A DNA stretch of 64,000 nt from Chondrilla cf. caribensis (taxonomy: Eukaryota; Porifera; Demospongiae; Chondrillida; Chondrillidae). The translations under genes were made by a program, and so were the position numbers. Below, piece by piece: positions 21,288 through 37,229 of the stretch. The stretch lies in the NCBI GenBank assembly GCA_964020155.1, contig OZ026558.1:5158469-5222468 (forward strand). Reading direction: 5' to 3'. Numbering within the stretch: the first letter of the stretch is position 1; the number at the start of each line of letters is the position of its first letter. A model generated the notes under the pieces. It was not told the DNA's origin. It was given only the letters and a program-made list of their open reading frames with translations, and made no database searches.

Positions 21288-23185
21288 TTACAAAAGATAA
21301 GATTTCACTAGTTTGAAGACAAAGTTCACAAGAGCTGGCCACAGTATGAGGAGAACAAGGACCTTCCATGGCCGGTCCAGCCACGACACGACTTGTAGAC
21401 GCCTGGCCTGGATCAAAGCATACAAGCAATACAATAAATCAGCTCATTCTCAACCACACCCACCAGGTCCATCATCCACACCCACCAGGTTCATCAACCA
21501 CACCCACCAGGTCCATTTGTGTACAGATACAAATAGTTGCATCATGGGTGTGACTGTACATGAGTGTGGTCATACATCGATCCTAGTGAACGTCTGTAAG
21601 TGGCCATACCATGAATGAGTGCACTGCTCACCTGTTGGGCGCTGGACTGTGTCTGGATCAGCTGTTCCAGGGTTGCTAGACGTTGTAGGACACTCTGCAT
21701 GGCAGTACTCACCCTATGGAGGGTCTCCTCTACACCAATGCTTAGGGTTAGTACATTGTCTCCTTGGTTTTGAGGTTGATACTGTTGTTGCTGTTGTTGT
21801 TGTTGTTGATGATGATGATGATGATGATGATGCATTTGTGGTTGTTGTTCCAAAGTCTCATTTCTGTGATTAGGTTGTGTGTCTCCTTCAACTTCCTTGA
21901 CTACTTGTCCATTTTCTCCGACCTCCTTCACTTGCTGGCCTCCCTGCCCTGGCAGAGGTAAGAACTTAGCATCAGTCTGCTCTGTTGAGTCATAAAACTC
22001 TTCCTCTTCATCTGGAGGTGTTGGTGTCAGCAGTTTGGACGCCCTGGTGGAGAGGGAATGCACAAGAAATGAATCAATTGTAAACTACATCCTCTTTTGT
22101 TGGGCACCACGCTCCATTCCATAAACAGCACAATTGAAGGCTTACTGTACAATTAAGGGATGGAATAATGAGGAGATAACTGGTTTTACATGAAATAGTG
22201 AATAAGAACAACCAGATACATTGCCCAGAGAAGGGGTCGCTCACACAGAATCCCCCGCCATCAAGTTCACCATGTCTTTAGAATGTGGCATGCTCTCAAG
22301 GATCTACAATGTAAGGACAAGTACATGTAACATAATATGTACACGTGTGTGTGTGCAGGTGCATCCACATCCATGGACAGAGGGTAGTAATCACCTTCTT
22401 AAGCTCGTCTATATAGTGTGCCATTGCTTCTGTCTTGCTCATCTGCCCCAAGGTATTCCAGGCATCCCTTAAACACGATCAACATCACTCAGTGATCATC
22501 AATGTCTCCTTTACTGCACACCTACGTACAGCTCACCACTTCACACGGTTCACGTAATCCCAGAATCCAGGTCGAGTGGTGTTACAGGGACCAACAGTGG
22601 ATTGCTTGTACAAAGCGTAAAACTGCACAGAGAGTGGCAGGGAACAATCATACACCATAGCAGCAATTTCTGCTAGCTACCCTAAATAGGAGAATCACGA
22701 TCTTAGCTGATATGGACTGACATTAAGTGGTCAGCCAGATTTGGTGTGTAACTCATTATTTTGTAATTGTGATGGACTAGTGTACTAGATACTCCATTGT
22801 TAAATTAAAACTGAAATTAAACAAGGTTCATTTACTTCAGTTCCATTATATTCAATTGGGATAGTGCTATTCACTCGGGAATGACAGAATCACTAGGGGA
22901 ATTCACCCGGGGACGGGGATGAAGGTGAACGTCAAACTCTCCGTGACACCGCCAAGCTGCGAACGCCACCGGAGACTAATACCATAGGGTATCCATGCCT
23001 ATACGACAACCTTACCTTTAGTTTTGTCTCGTTGGAGGTCTGATACGGTCCTTAAATGCGACGAAATTGTAGTATGTAAATTCAAGGTTACCGAATGGAT
23101 TACAAACTACCTCACCTTCTTTGGGCAGAGACTGGATCATAGACACGGCGCTGCGAAACTTGGCTTCGATATCACTGTCTGCCAT
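21288..23185 (-). CDS. ACBD5: ACBD5-like acyl-CoA-binding protein, tail-anchored, with FFAT motif
   Basis: Seven exons: 23185-23116, 23050-23016, 22622-22537, 22467-22395, 22303-22245, 22043-21632, 21407-21288; 284 codons plus stop. Residues 1-90 are an ACB domain (FRSAVSMIQSLPKE, FYALYKQSTVGPCN, RPGFWDYVNRVKWDAWN, LGQMSKTEAMAHYIDELKK). A linker follows with an acidic patch and EEEEFYDSTEQTDAKF, which fits the FFAT consensus (E-F-Y-D-S-x-E) used by ACBD5 to bind VAP proteins on the ER. Then His8-9 and Gln9 runs, a predicted helix (VLQRLATLEQLIQ), and a C-terminal hydrophobic anchor (VLVLLILWPALVNFVF) with a short basic end. Family role: binds very-long-chain acyl-CoA and tethers peroxisomes to the ER. 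ACBD4 is the alternative assignment. Start codon is 22 bp from that of MRPL45. Confidence 0.9.
21785..21832. repeat. Coding trinucleotide repeat (poly-Gln then poly-His on -)
   Basis: Mixed TTG/TGT and GAT/GATGAT units on +, read on - as an eight- or nine-His run followed by nine Gln. It lies in ACBD5-like exon 22043-21632 and may vary in length between alleles. Confidence 0.9.
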
Positions 23186-23207
23186 TTTAGTGCATCACGT
23201 GGAGAAA
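23186..23207. promoter_or_regulatory. 22-bp head-to-head spacer, ACBD5-like / MRPL45
   Basis: Only 22 bp separate the two divergent ATGs. Both mRNAs need 5' UTRs and a promoter, so transcription must start inside the partner gene or be bidirectional with overlapping 5' ends. The intron 1 regions on either side are candidate control regions. Confidence 0.7.
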
Positions 23208-25052
23208 ATGGCCGCCGCTTCAGGTAGATTCGTTTGCAGAACATTTTCCACTCTTTTCCAGTATTCAAGCCAGCAGTGTACAGGAATTGTGAATTTGAGC
23301 CGACCGCCAGTTAGATTCAAGACCAAGGGCTTCGGAGGATTCACTAATGATAAGTATATGAGAAAGCACTATAATAAAGCAAAAGAATTCGCGAAGCGTG
23401 GAAGGAAAGTTCCATTGAAAACAGAGACGCAATCTTTCAGAGAGCTGAAGTGGCCTATGACAGTAGCTTCATTGAGTGAATTGCTTGTTCTTCATGTGTG
23501 ATTATATGGGGCAGAGATTTGGGGTTGTCACCAGAAGTTAGATGGGTTGGACCAACTATGACTAAGGGCCTTGAGAAGGGCTAGTTCGTCATCCCATTCA
23601 TCTTCCACCTTCCTTCTCGCACAAGCCTGCAACATTGTTGTGATTTCTCCACATAACAGTCCTTTTACCTGCCGAGGGGCACCAATTTCACTCCAACCAA
23701 AGCACTCCATGCATTTTTTCAGATTCTTCATCCATCCTCCACCACTCTTGGCCGTCACCAATGCTGCTGCCCTCAAAATTCTTCCTTCAAACATTGGATT
23801 TGTCATGACCTTCAACCAGAAATAATGATTGATTGATTGATTGATATATCCCTAGTCTCCCTCTCACCACACACCCTCTCAGCACACTCCCCCCTCACCA
23901 CACTCCCCCCTCACCACACACCCTCTCATCACACTCCCCCCTCACCACACTCCCCCTCACCACACACCCTTTCAGCACACTCCCCCCTCACCACACTCCC
24001 CCCTCACCACACACACCTTCTCATTGTGTAGACAGGCTCTTGTTCGAGCATGCTCCTTTAGAGAAGAAGCACAGAGCACCGTTGCATTCCAAACTAGTAA
24101 GTGTACCCACTGCATCGGACAGGGAGACTGTGAACAACACTCTGCTCTTCATGTGTATGATGTTCAACTCTAACTGTCACTTGTTATTCCATCCAGGGAC
24201 TCTCTCAGAGATGGGCAGACATGAAGGAGTCTTTGTCCACCCTCTACAGTGTTGCTACCATAAGAAGGAAGCTACGTAAAGTCGACCCTTATCTCCCAAT
24301 AGAGTTTGCTCGTGTAGTTCAGGACATATTCATTGCCACTAATTATGCCCTACAGACCAGAAATAAAGAGGAGTTAAGAAGACTTACCACTGAGAATGCC
24401 CTGTTGGTGTGTATTTAGTATTATGTGTGTATGTGGGTGAGGTGTTGTATTTCACAGACAATCATTTGTTGATGTAGAGTTTGAAGGCGGAGTTTGATAA
24501 TAAGTCCTTTGTGTGGCAGATGGTGGAGGAGAAGGAAAGACCTCGAGTTCTAGTAGCCCGAGTGGCACCCATGACTACCAAAGACAACCTTTTTGCTCAA
24601 GTTGTAGTGCGCATTCACACCAAACAGGTGAGCCTGTGCCGTACAGACATTAACTGTATACGTTAATGTATCGTGTACTTGTACTTGGTTATGCATGGGT
24701 GATTTTTGTATCTCGCGCTGTATGTCACGTGCTAACATACACCGCATACACGCATGCGCATACTCATTTGATTCTTTAAAATTGGCCAACACATCCCTAA
24801 GGAGTGCTGCTGTTGATGTTGTCTAATGTCCACTCCCACCTTGACAGAGTGGAGTACCTATGATGATAGCAGCTATCTCCTTTTGTGTAGCTCTTGGCAG
24901 TGTATGACAAGGCTGGACGGCTCTATCGAGGACACCCCAGTGAACCTCGGGATGTCATTGACTATGTAGTGATGGAGCGTCACATTGCTCACCCAAGTAG
25001 CTCCTGGAGGATAGCGGGCAAGCTAATCCCTGCTCCTAGGAGACCCAGTTGA
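23208..25052 (+). CDS. MRPL45: Mitochondrial large ribosomal subunit protein mL45
   Basis: Five exons: 23208-23475, 24032-24096, 24197-24406, 24478-24627, 24891-25052; 284 codons plus stop (human 306). The start MAAASGRFVCRTF gives a basic, Ser/Arg-rich mitochondrial presequence. The body follows the Tim44/MRPL45 fold: KDNLFAQVVVRIHTKQ, LLAVYDKAGRLYRG, DVIDYVVMERH, SSWRIAGKLIPAP. mL45 sits at the exit tunnel of the mitochondrial ribosome and helps dock it to the inner membrane. The first donor (GTGAAT at 23476) is inferred from phase and protein alignment and is the weakest junction. Confidence 0.9.
23500..23850 (-). other. Unidentified open frame inside MRPL45 intron 1, bordered by (TGAT)n
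   Basis: On -, 23815-23528 encodes 95 residues of protein-like composition (MKVMTNPMFEGRILRAAAL, CMECFGWSEIGAPRQVKGLL, DEWDDELALLKAL). A TGAT tetranucleotide run at 23824-23846 flanks it, similar to the tail of the degraded retroelement near 45240. I suspect a mobile-element fragment, but no catalytic motif is visible. Confidence 0.35.
23863..24016 (+). repeat. C-rich minisatellite (CCCCTCACCACACT-type) before MRPL45 exon 2
   Basis: Irregular units of CCCCTCACCACA with CCTCTCAGCACA variants, ending just upstream of the acceptor at 24031. Confidence 0.85.
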
Positions 25053-25128
25053 TGTACAATACAATTAGACCACTGGGTTTATAGGGTATGCTGGGATCTA
25101 TTTTAACCGTATTATAGGAAATTTCGAA

Positions 25129-27101
25129 ATGATAGTAAAATGGCGATTCAATCGAAAACTTTCTGGATGTGTTCTGCTGATTTTGGTGGGGATTCTTATA
25201 GGGAATGTTGCTTATTTGGGATTAAGACGAAATTCCGTGGAAAATTCATCGTTATCGAAAGATGTGAACTCCCCACTGATGTGTCCCTGTCCCCGAGAAG
25301 ACTCTAGACAGAGTCCATCACACGCTGTGAGGGACTCTCGTAATGCTATCGTTCTCGCCCCAGACCTAAAGGTCCCAAAGCAGGATAAAAGTTCGAAGGT
25401 CAGACCACGTTTGATGTCCAATGAACTGACTATGCGAGATCCGCTGTTCATCGGCGTGGTGACGGCCCAGGGCCTGCTGAGTACACGGGCACTGGGGATC
25501 TACAACACGTGGGGAGGACGTGCTGGTAAGCTAGTGTTCTTTTCTTCTCCCGGAGACAACCAGGGGCTACCAGTGGTGAACCTTCCTGGAGTGGACGACA
25601 CTTACCCACCTCAGAAGAAGGTTTGTGCATTACTGCTCGTTGGAGAATATACCCTCCTTTACGGAAACAAGCTGATGAGTTATTACGTTTGACCACATTG
25701 AACCTGGACCCTAGACCACAGTCATCTTGCTATGTTCCATGTGTTGTGTTTGTGGTCACTTGGTGTGTCCATACTTGCTCCAGGTCTTCATGATGCTCAA
25801 GTACATGTATGCCAACTACCTGGAGAGGTACAACTGGTTCATGCGGTCTGATGATGATGTCTATGTCAGGGTGGAGCGGTTGCAGAGTTTCCTGAGTCGC
25901 CTAGACCCCACTGAGCCCCTCTACATTGGGTCCCCAGGGTTCGGCAAGCCTGAGGATCGGGCGAGGTTGAAACTGGCAGAACACGAACACTACTGCATGG
26001 GTGGCCCGGGGGTGATATTCAGCAGAGAACTACTAAGAAGACTTGGTCCTCACCTGCAGGATTGCCTGGACAACGTTGTGGTGTCCTACAACGAGGATGT
26101 GGAGCTGGGGAGGTGTGTCAGCAGGAAATTGGACATACAGTGTACCTGGTCTTACCAGGTCAGACTGTCACATGTTATTCACCTGACAATCACATGATCA
26201 TCATGTATGTTATATAATGCCAACCTTGACTACCTTAAGCTGTGCTGACAGAGATAATCCTATCACTTTTGTAATAGCAAAAATCATGACTTTTTTTGTT
26301 ACATCCTTCAACTGGTGTACGCTGAACTTCTTGTGATAAATGCCCTCACTAATGATGTTTGTTTATCAATAATAGATGCTTGTTGGTTGCTGTTAGCTCT
26401 ATTATACCCTGAAGTACACAGTTGTGGTGTCCCATCCAGTACACAGTTGTGGTGTCCCATCCAGTACACAGTTGTGGTGTCCCATCCAGTACAAAGTTGT
26501 GGTGTCCCATCCAGTACACAGTTGTGGTGTCCCATCCAGTACACAGTTGTGGTGTCCCATCCGGTACAAAGTTGTGGTGTCCCATCCAGTACACAGTTGT
26601 GGTGTCCAGTGTGATTTCAAGTATTCATAGTGTCCTGACGCCACGGTCTATAATCCATTACTGTGCTTACTATTAGAGCATTTCATTGGTGATATCATTG
26701 TCCCTGTATATACCTGTTTCCCCTCAGCCGATGATGGTAGTTCCATTATTCACATCTGTCTAACCCACGTGTCTCTGTCTGCTTTACAAGTCTAACTTAT
26801 TCTGTATTGTATGTACTATGCAACCATACCGCATCTGTTTTCATCTTTGCAGGCATCAAAGCTATTCTACATGGACTACTCAAAAGGAGAAGTGTTCAAA
26901 TCACCATCTGTCTATCAGCACAAGGACCTCTTACAGGCCCTAACTGTTCACTCATTCAAGAAGATGGAGGACATGCAACTTGTACACCAGTTTTATGTTG
27001 AGATGGAAATGACTGAGAGATCTAAAAAGAACATGGAAATTAACAGTGAACTGAGTAAATGGCAAAAAATTACTGGAAGAGATAAAGCTTTCAAGTTATA
27101 G
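25129..27101 (+). CDS. CHSY1: Chondroitin synthase-like GT31 glycosyltransferase A, single domain
   Basis: Three exons: 25129-25620, 25784-26158, 26853-27101; 371 codons plus stop. Type II membrane topology: short basic N-terminus, then a signal anchor (LSGCVLLILVGILIGNVAYLG). The catalytic part matches the N-terminal half of CHSY1/CHSY3: FIGVVTAQGLLSTRA, DDTYPPQKK, WFMRSDDDVYVR (DxD metal site), YCMGGPGVIFSREL, NEDVELGRCV. The C-terminus ends where human CHSY continues into its second (GalNAc-transferase) domain, so this gene carries only the glucuronyltransferase-type half. Golgi location expected. A paralogue lies at 37230-38618. Donor substrate cannot be read from sequence. It starts 76 bp after the MRPL45 stop on the same strand. 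Confidence 0.85.
26411..26608 (+). repeat. 25-bp minisatellite in CHSY-like A intron 2
   Basis: Eight near-perfect copies of a unit containing GTTGTGGTGTCCCATCC, between exons 25784-26158 and 26853-27101. Confidence 0.95.
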
Positions 27102-27661
27102 TTTATTCTGACGTCATTTGTCGGGTATCGCGCGTGCACGTCCTATTGATGATGTCATCAAACCAAGAATTAAAATGGCCTCCTCAGTTATTGTTGTGGC
27201 GTGCTGAAAAAGAAATATTTTAACGTTTTCCCACTAGCAAACTACCGTTCGAGTACTTGGCAATATTTATTACCTCCTCTGCTAGTAAGTTGGTACGTGT
27301 TTTGTGCTGTTACATTATGCCATTATGGTGAAACAACTCGTGATAATTGCCATGTGAATGGGCTATACCTACTACAAGATAATATGATTGTACGAATCGA
27401 GCGTAAATGTGTACAATCTTTTATTTTCCCTCTCCATATTTCAGTTAGTATTCGAATTAAGAATGTCCGTTTTGACTGGCTGTTGTACATACGTACCTCG
27501 TCTTGGTTGAGTTTTAGTGAGTTAATCCTCAACATTCGGCACTGAACACTGAAAGCTGATATGAACATTTCAATGTCTTTGTCCACAGAATCAAAGTATT
27601 CGTTGGATTTTATTTGATTTCGCATCGCATTTTATTGCATATAAAGTCGACTTCACTCACA
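27102..27661 (+). promoter_or_regulatory. Intergenic region upstream of the R3H/SUZ gene
   Basis: 560 bp between same-strand genes. It holds the CHSY-like A 3' UTR and the R3H-gene promoter and 5' UTR. AT-rich; no repeats or RNA genes seen. Confidence 0.5.
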
Positions 27662-33323
<5,662 letters not shown>

Positions 33324-33476
33324 TCAATATTAATAATTCCACCAATGTAATTATTCAATATTGGGTACTTTTTATTTTGACCATCAATTATCCATCTAAC
33401 TTATGAATAATAATATTATACTTATTATTGGTATTTTCATTAATATAGTAATAAAATAGCATTATTATTGTAAACA
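33324..33476. other. Short tail-to-tail spacer, R3H gene / FBXO7
   Basis: 153 bp, very AT-rich (TAATAATATTAT-type), between convergent stop codons. Polyadenylation signals of both genes must lie here or overlap. Confidence 0.5.
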
Positions 33477-34980
33477 TTATGGTAAGAGTAATAATAATGA
33501 AATAATGGATAAAAACAATAATGAACAGAGTAGCATTGCTCTAAAGGTGATGTTGTGTAATCTGAGCTGTGTACCAGGAGTTAGTTGTGGTGTCAGTGAC
33601 GAACGGTTGGATGCTGCAATCCAAATAAATAAGCCAAGGGATGGTCTTGAGTTGGAGCTGGTCCCCACAACATGCCCCATTCCCCTGCAGAGTGGTTGTG
33701 ACACATAATGGTGAGTTGGTGGACACAAAGGATGGTAAACTGTACCTGAGGAAGGTGTGGCAGCAGGAGGGACCCATGGAGTGTACAGTGATGATGTTAA
33801 ACTTGGTGGGTGTGGTTGCAAAGACACTTTATGTTTGATAAATTCTCTTATGTAAAGCTAGAGAGTCAGGAAAAAGGTTGTGGTCACACTGTCACATGAC
33901 ACTGTTGTCTTAGCAACACATGTACATGTACATACCTCTTTCCAGTTGCAACTCCAAGGTGATTGTATGACAGTACCTGGGAGAGAGACTGGTGAACAGC
34001 CAGGTACAACACACATCACAACACTCACCAACATCACAATACTCACCAACATCACAACACTCACCAACATCACAATACTCACCAACATCACAACACTCAC
34101 CAACATCACAACACTCACCAACATCACAACACTCACCAACATCACAACACTCACCAACATCACAATACTCACCAACATCACAACACTCACCAACATCACA
34201 ACACTCGCCAACATCACAACACTCACCAACATCACAACACTCACCAACATCACAATACTCACCAACATCACAACACTCACCAACATCACAACACTCACCA
34301 ACATCACAACACTCACCAACATCACAATACTCACCAACATCACTGAATTTTTTCTTAAACAAGGAATGCCATAGATACCCGTCCATAGTCAGACGATGTA
34401 GCTCCTTTGATGTACAAGACAGTCGCACAAGGCTGACAGCATCCAAGTGACTTAGGATCATGAACTAGGCATGCGGGCTACAGCAGTGAACCACAAGATT
34501 AGTCTTCTACAGCATCAAGTTACCTTCAACTCCAGGGGCAAGCTCGTGAAAGTGTTCACTTCAGTAAAACCTAAGACTGAATACACAACATTAAGGTTAG
34601 TTGCCAACAACAACTACACAATGATCTTACTCATCCTTGCATTGTTCAGGAGCGGAAGGACTATACTGTCTTTCAACTTGACCTGAAGTGACCTTGTCAG
34701 GAATACCTTAGTGGGACCTGCAATAGTCCTGACAATGTAGTCAGCTGCACAACAACAATTAATACTCACATTATTACTTTGTTTGAGGGAGGCCAAAGGG
34801 TTAATATGGTTTCCGGGTGTAATGGAACACGTCTGTACTGTGTTACTATTTGCAACAGTTGCTGTGTGGAGGATAGATTCACACACATTTCAATAGAAAC
34901 ATCCATAACACACACACACACACACGCACACACACACACACACGCACACACACGCACACACACACACACACCACACACAC

Positions 34981-35025
<45 letters not shown>

Positions 35026-35029
35026 CACG

Positions 35030-35061
<32 letters not shown>

Positions 35062-35121
35062 CACACACACACGCACGCACACACACACACGCACACACAC
35101 ACACACACACACCACACACAC

Positions 35122-35155
<34 letters not shown>

Positions 35156-35166
35156 CACACACACAC

Positions 35167-35221
<55 letters not shown>

Positions 35222-35842
35222 ATGAAAAACACAAATACGGCCCATGGAGATACAGGCAACATGACACTGAATCATCTCCTCTTCACAGCAGTACAAGTAC
35301 TCCAGTTTGTGTGCACCAGCAGATGGTCTCTCCGCAGGAAGACACTTCCCTTGTTCAGCATGTTTAAAACCAGCACTGACAAGCAGACAGTGCATCAAGA
35401 CGATCACAGCCTCGAACATACTATGTGGACCGTTCAGGGTATACAGTGCGCTAAATAATTCATCAAAACGAGTCGGAACAGCGCGCTGGTAAGGGCGGGT
35501 GGCCGGTTCTATATGGAGAACACGTGATTTATTCTCGCCCGGTAGGATACTCGTGGTATTAGCATCATGTTTCTCCAGTGACTCAGGTTTTGGATCAGAT
35601 CTTGTTGAATTGTTTGAAGTAAAAATAATCCAGAGAAGATCTCCCGAAACTATTCCCACATCAGCCAATGTTCTGTCCTTTTCCTCAAGGGGGTCGCTTC
35701 CGTTCAAGGAGAAGAGCCAGTTGCCTTGATTCAATCCAGGATTGTCTTTTAATCTGTCTTCCAACTCACGCAACGTACAGGTCTCTTCGACAGAAAGTTT
35801 GTAAGTGACCAAACTGGTCTTGACTCGACATCTGATCCGCAT
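33477..35842 (-). CDS. FBXO7: F-box only protein 7
   Basis: Seven exons: 35842-35221, 34861-34770, 34682-34631, 34576-34524, 34464-34335, 33976-33936, 33857-33477; 456 codons plus stop (human 522). Residues 1-75 are a ubiquitin-like domain ([18 protein letters not shown]). Residues ~130-250 are the FP dimerisation domain ([42 protein letters not shown]). Then comes the F-box ([43 protein letters not shown]), then [14 protein letters not shown] and a Pro-rich tail. FBXO7 is an SCF substrate receptor that also binds PI31 and takes part in mitophagy in mammals. Odd points: exon 5 ends inside an 18-bp tandem array of donors, and the predicted C-terminus ends in a hydrophobic segment ([19 protein letters not shown]) that human FBXO7 lacks. 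CUL1, its likely partner, is encoded at 46077-51467. Confidence 0.9.
34008..34344. repeat. 18-bp minisatellite of tandem in-frame 5' splice sites in FBXO7
   Basis: About 18 copies of an 18-bp unit. On - each unit reads GATGTTGGTGAGT, which reproduces the junction of exon 5 (ends GATGTTG at 34335) with its donor GTGAGT. Because 18 is a multiple of three, each downstream donor would add six codons (VGECCD) without changing frame. Confidence 0.95.
34906..35220. repeat. (CA)n microsatellite filling FBXO7 intron 1
   Basis: 315 bp of AC with scattered CG interruptions. On - the intron starts GTGTGTG directly after exon 1, so the donor lies in the repeat. Confidence 0.96.
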
Positions 35843-35878
35843 GCTCGGGCGATTGGGGTATTCCCCCTGGTGCTCGAA
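35843..35878. promoter_or_regulatory. 36-bp head-to-head spacer, FBXO7 / PEX12
   Basis: Divergent start codons 36 bp apart, containing CCGCATGCTCGGGCG (35838-35852). A shared bidirectional promoter or overlapping 5' UTRs is required. Confidence 0.7.
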
Positions 35879-37221
35879 ATGGCCGGCGACTCGTTCAATG
35901 AGGGTCTCCTTTCCACGGATCGACCAACAGTGTTCGAACTGTTCGCAAAGGAGTCCATGGAATCATCGTTGAGACCTGCAATAACCTATGTCATCAAGGT
36001 TAGTTTTGGCGTATTCGGATATAAGTTATTTATTTCTTTTGAGGATTGATGGAAATGATTGGGTTGTGATTGCCAGAAGCTTTACTTCTCCAGACGATCT
36101 GTGAGACCTCCCCCCAGCGGTTTGGATGGGTTTGGAGAGTAAAAGATGAATTGGCTACCTCGGTCCATGCTCTAGTGGATGGATATTTCATATTTTGCTG
36201 TAGTAGGTTGCAGTGTATGGACAGTCATATGTGCATACAAGTGTTGGTACCTTCTCATCTCCATCCTCTGTGGTTGCATCTTTTTGAAGATGCAACATTT
36301 GCAGAGTATTTTTACAGCCTTTGGCGTGTTTCGGGGTCAAATGGGCAGAAGTTGTCATTCTGTCAAGAGTTGATCACGTTCTTATCAATGGTAGGGATGT
36401 GTGTGTGTGTACAGACACATCAAATGTTCTGCACTGAATTATGTTGTTATTCCCACAACTGTGAAGGTAGCAGTGCCATATGTCCAGTGTAAACTGGAGG
36501 GTTTATACATCAACCATATTTCATCCGAGGATGATGGTTCATATTACCTAAAGCTATTTCCCATCGTCCATTTTGTTGTAAAGGTAAGAGCATGCAGGTT
36601 GAATTAGCAGGGGTGTGTGCATGACACTCCATTTGGTCTACCAAAGTGCATTGAGATGACGTTCAGACTGGCATATCTCCTGAGACGAACCTCCTGCTAT
36701 TCTCCTTCACTGTGGATCACTAATACAGTCCTTCAAAGGAGTACATCAATTAGCAAGTGTGTGTGCGTGTCCATCTGTTAGCTGGTGCATGGCAACTGCT
36801 TTGCTAAAATGCATTCGTTCCTGTCTGTGTTCAGTCTGTTTCCCACAGGTCTTCTCACGGTTTGTGCCTATGTTCTGAGGTTCCTGGAGTGGTGGTATGC
36901 CAGTGACAGTCTGGCACTGCACTCTGCTGTCACTCTTCCATCACCTCCTCCACCTCTCCATCTAGTGGTGTGTTGTCCTGGACAGAGCAGACTTCTGTGT
37001 GCTTACAACTATTTCTGTTCCAATTATAGGTTCCCATTGATGGTGATCGAACATTGTGTCCAATTTGCCAGAAACCTTACCAGAATCCTTCTGCTGTGGC
37101 TACATCAGGGTTTGTTTTCTGCTATTCTTGTATATTGGATCGTGTTCACAACAGTCACCATTGTCCCTTAACTGGAATTGCAACTAACAAACATCAAATT
37201 ATTAGATTGTACACACAATAG
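35879..37221 (+). CDS. PEX12: Peroxisome assembly protein 12 (peroxin-12)
   Basis: Seven exons: 35879-35998, 36094-36199, 36290-36390, 36467-36583, 36611-36740, 36849-36967, 37030-37221; 294 codons plus stop (human 359). Start MAGDSFNEG, then RPTVFELFAKESMESSLRPA matches the PEX12 N-terminus. Middle: SPQRFGWVWRVKDEL, EYFYSLWRV, FRLAYLLRR. A hydrophobic stretch leads to RFLEWWYASD and PSPPPPLHL. The C-terminal RING reads CPICQKPYQNPSAVATSGF then FCYSCILDR and HHCPLTG, with the incomplete ligand set usual in PEX12. With PEX2 and PEX10 it forms the peroxisomal membrane ubiquitin ligase that recycles PEX5. Boundaries of exons 2, 3 and 5 are inferred from phase and alignment. Confidence 0.88.
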
Positions 37222-37229
37222 AGGAACAA
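37222..37229. other. 8-bp tail-to-tail spacer, PEX12 / CHSY-like B
   Basis: The PEX12 TAG ends at 37221 and the CHSY-like B TGA (on -) occupies 37232-37230. Any 3' UTR of either transcript must run antisense through the other's coding exon. Confidence 0.8.

Noticed and set aside
23528..23815. Independent - strand gene inside MRPL45 intron 1
   Set aside because: No recognisable family, no splice partners; listed only as an unidentified frame.
33505..33838. Open + frames that look protein-like ([19 protein letters not shown])
   Set aside because: Antisense to FBXO7 exon 7, which continues the family alignment ([13 protein letters not shown]) in phase.
33858..34461. Direct coding readthrough of the 18-bp array (VGECCD repeats)
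   Set aside because: A donor precedes the array and the next exon ([13 protein letters not shown]) joins in correct phase; readthrough is kept only as a possible isoform effect.
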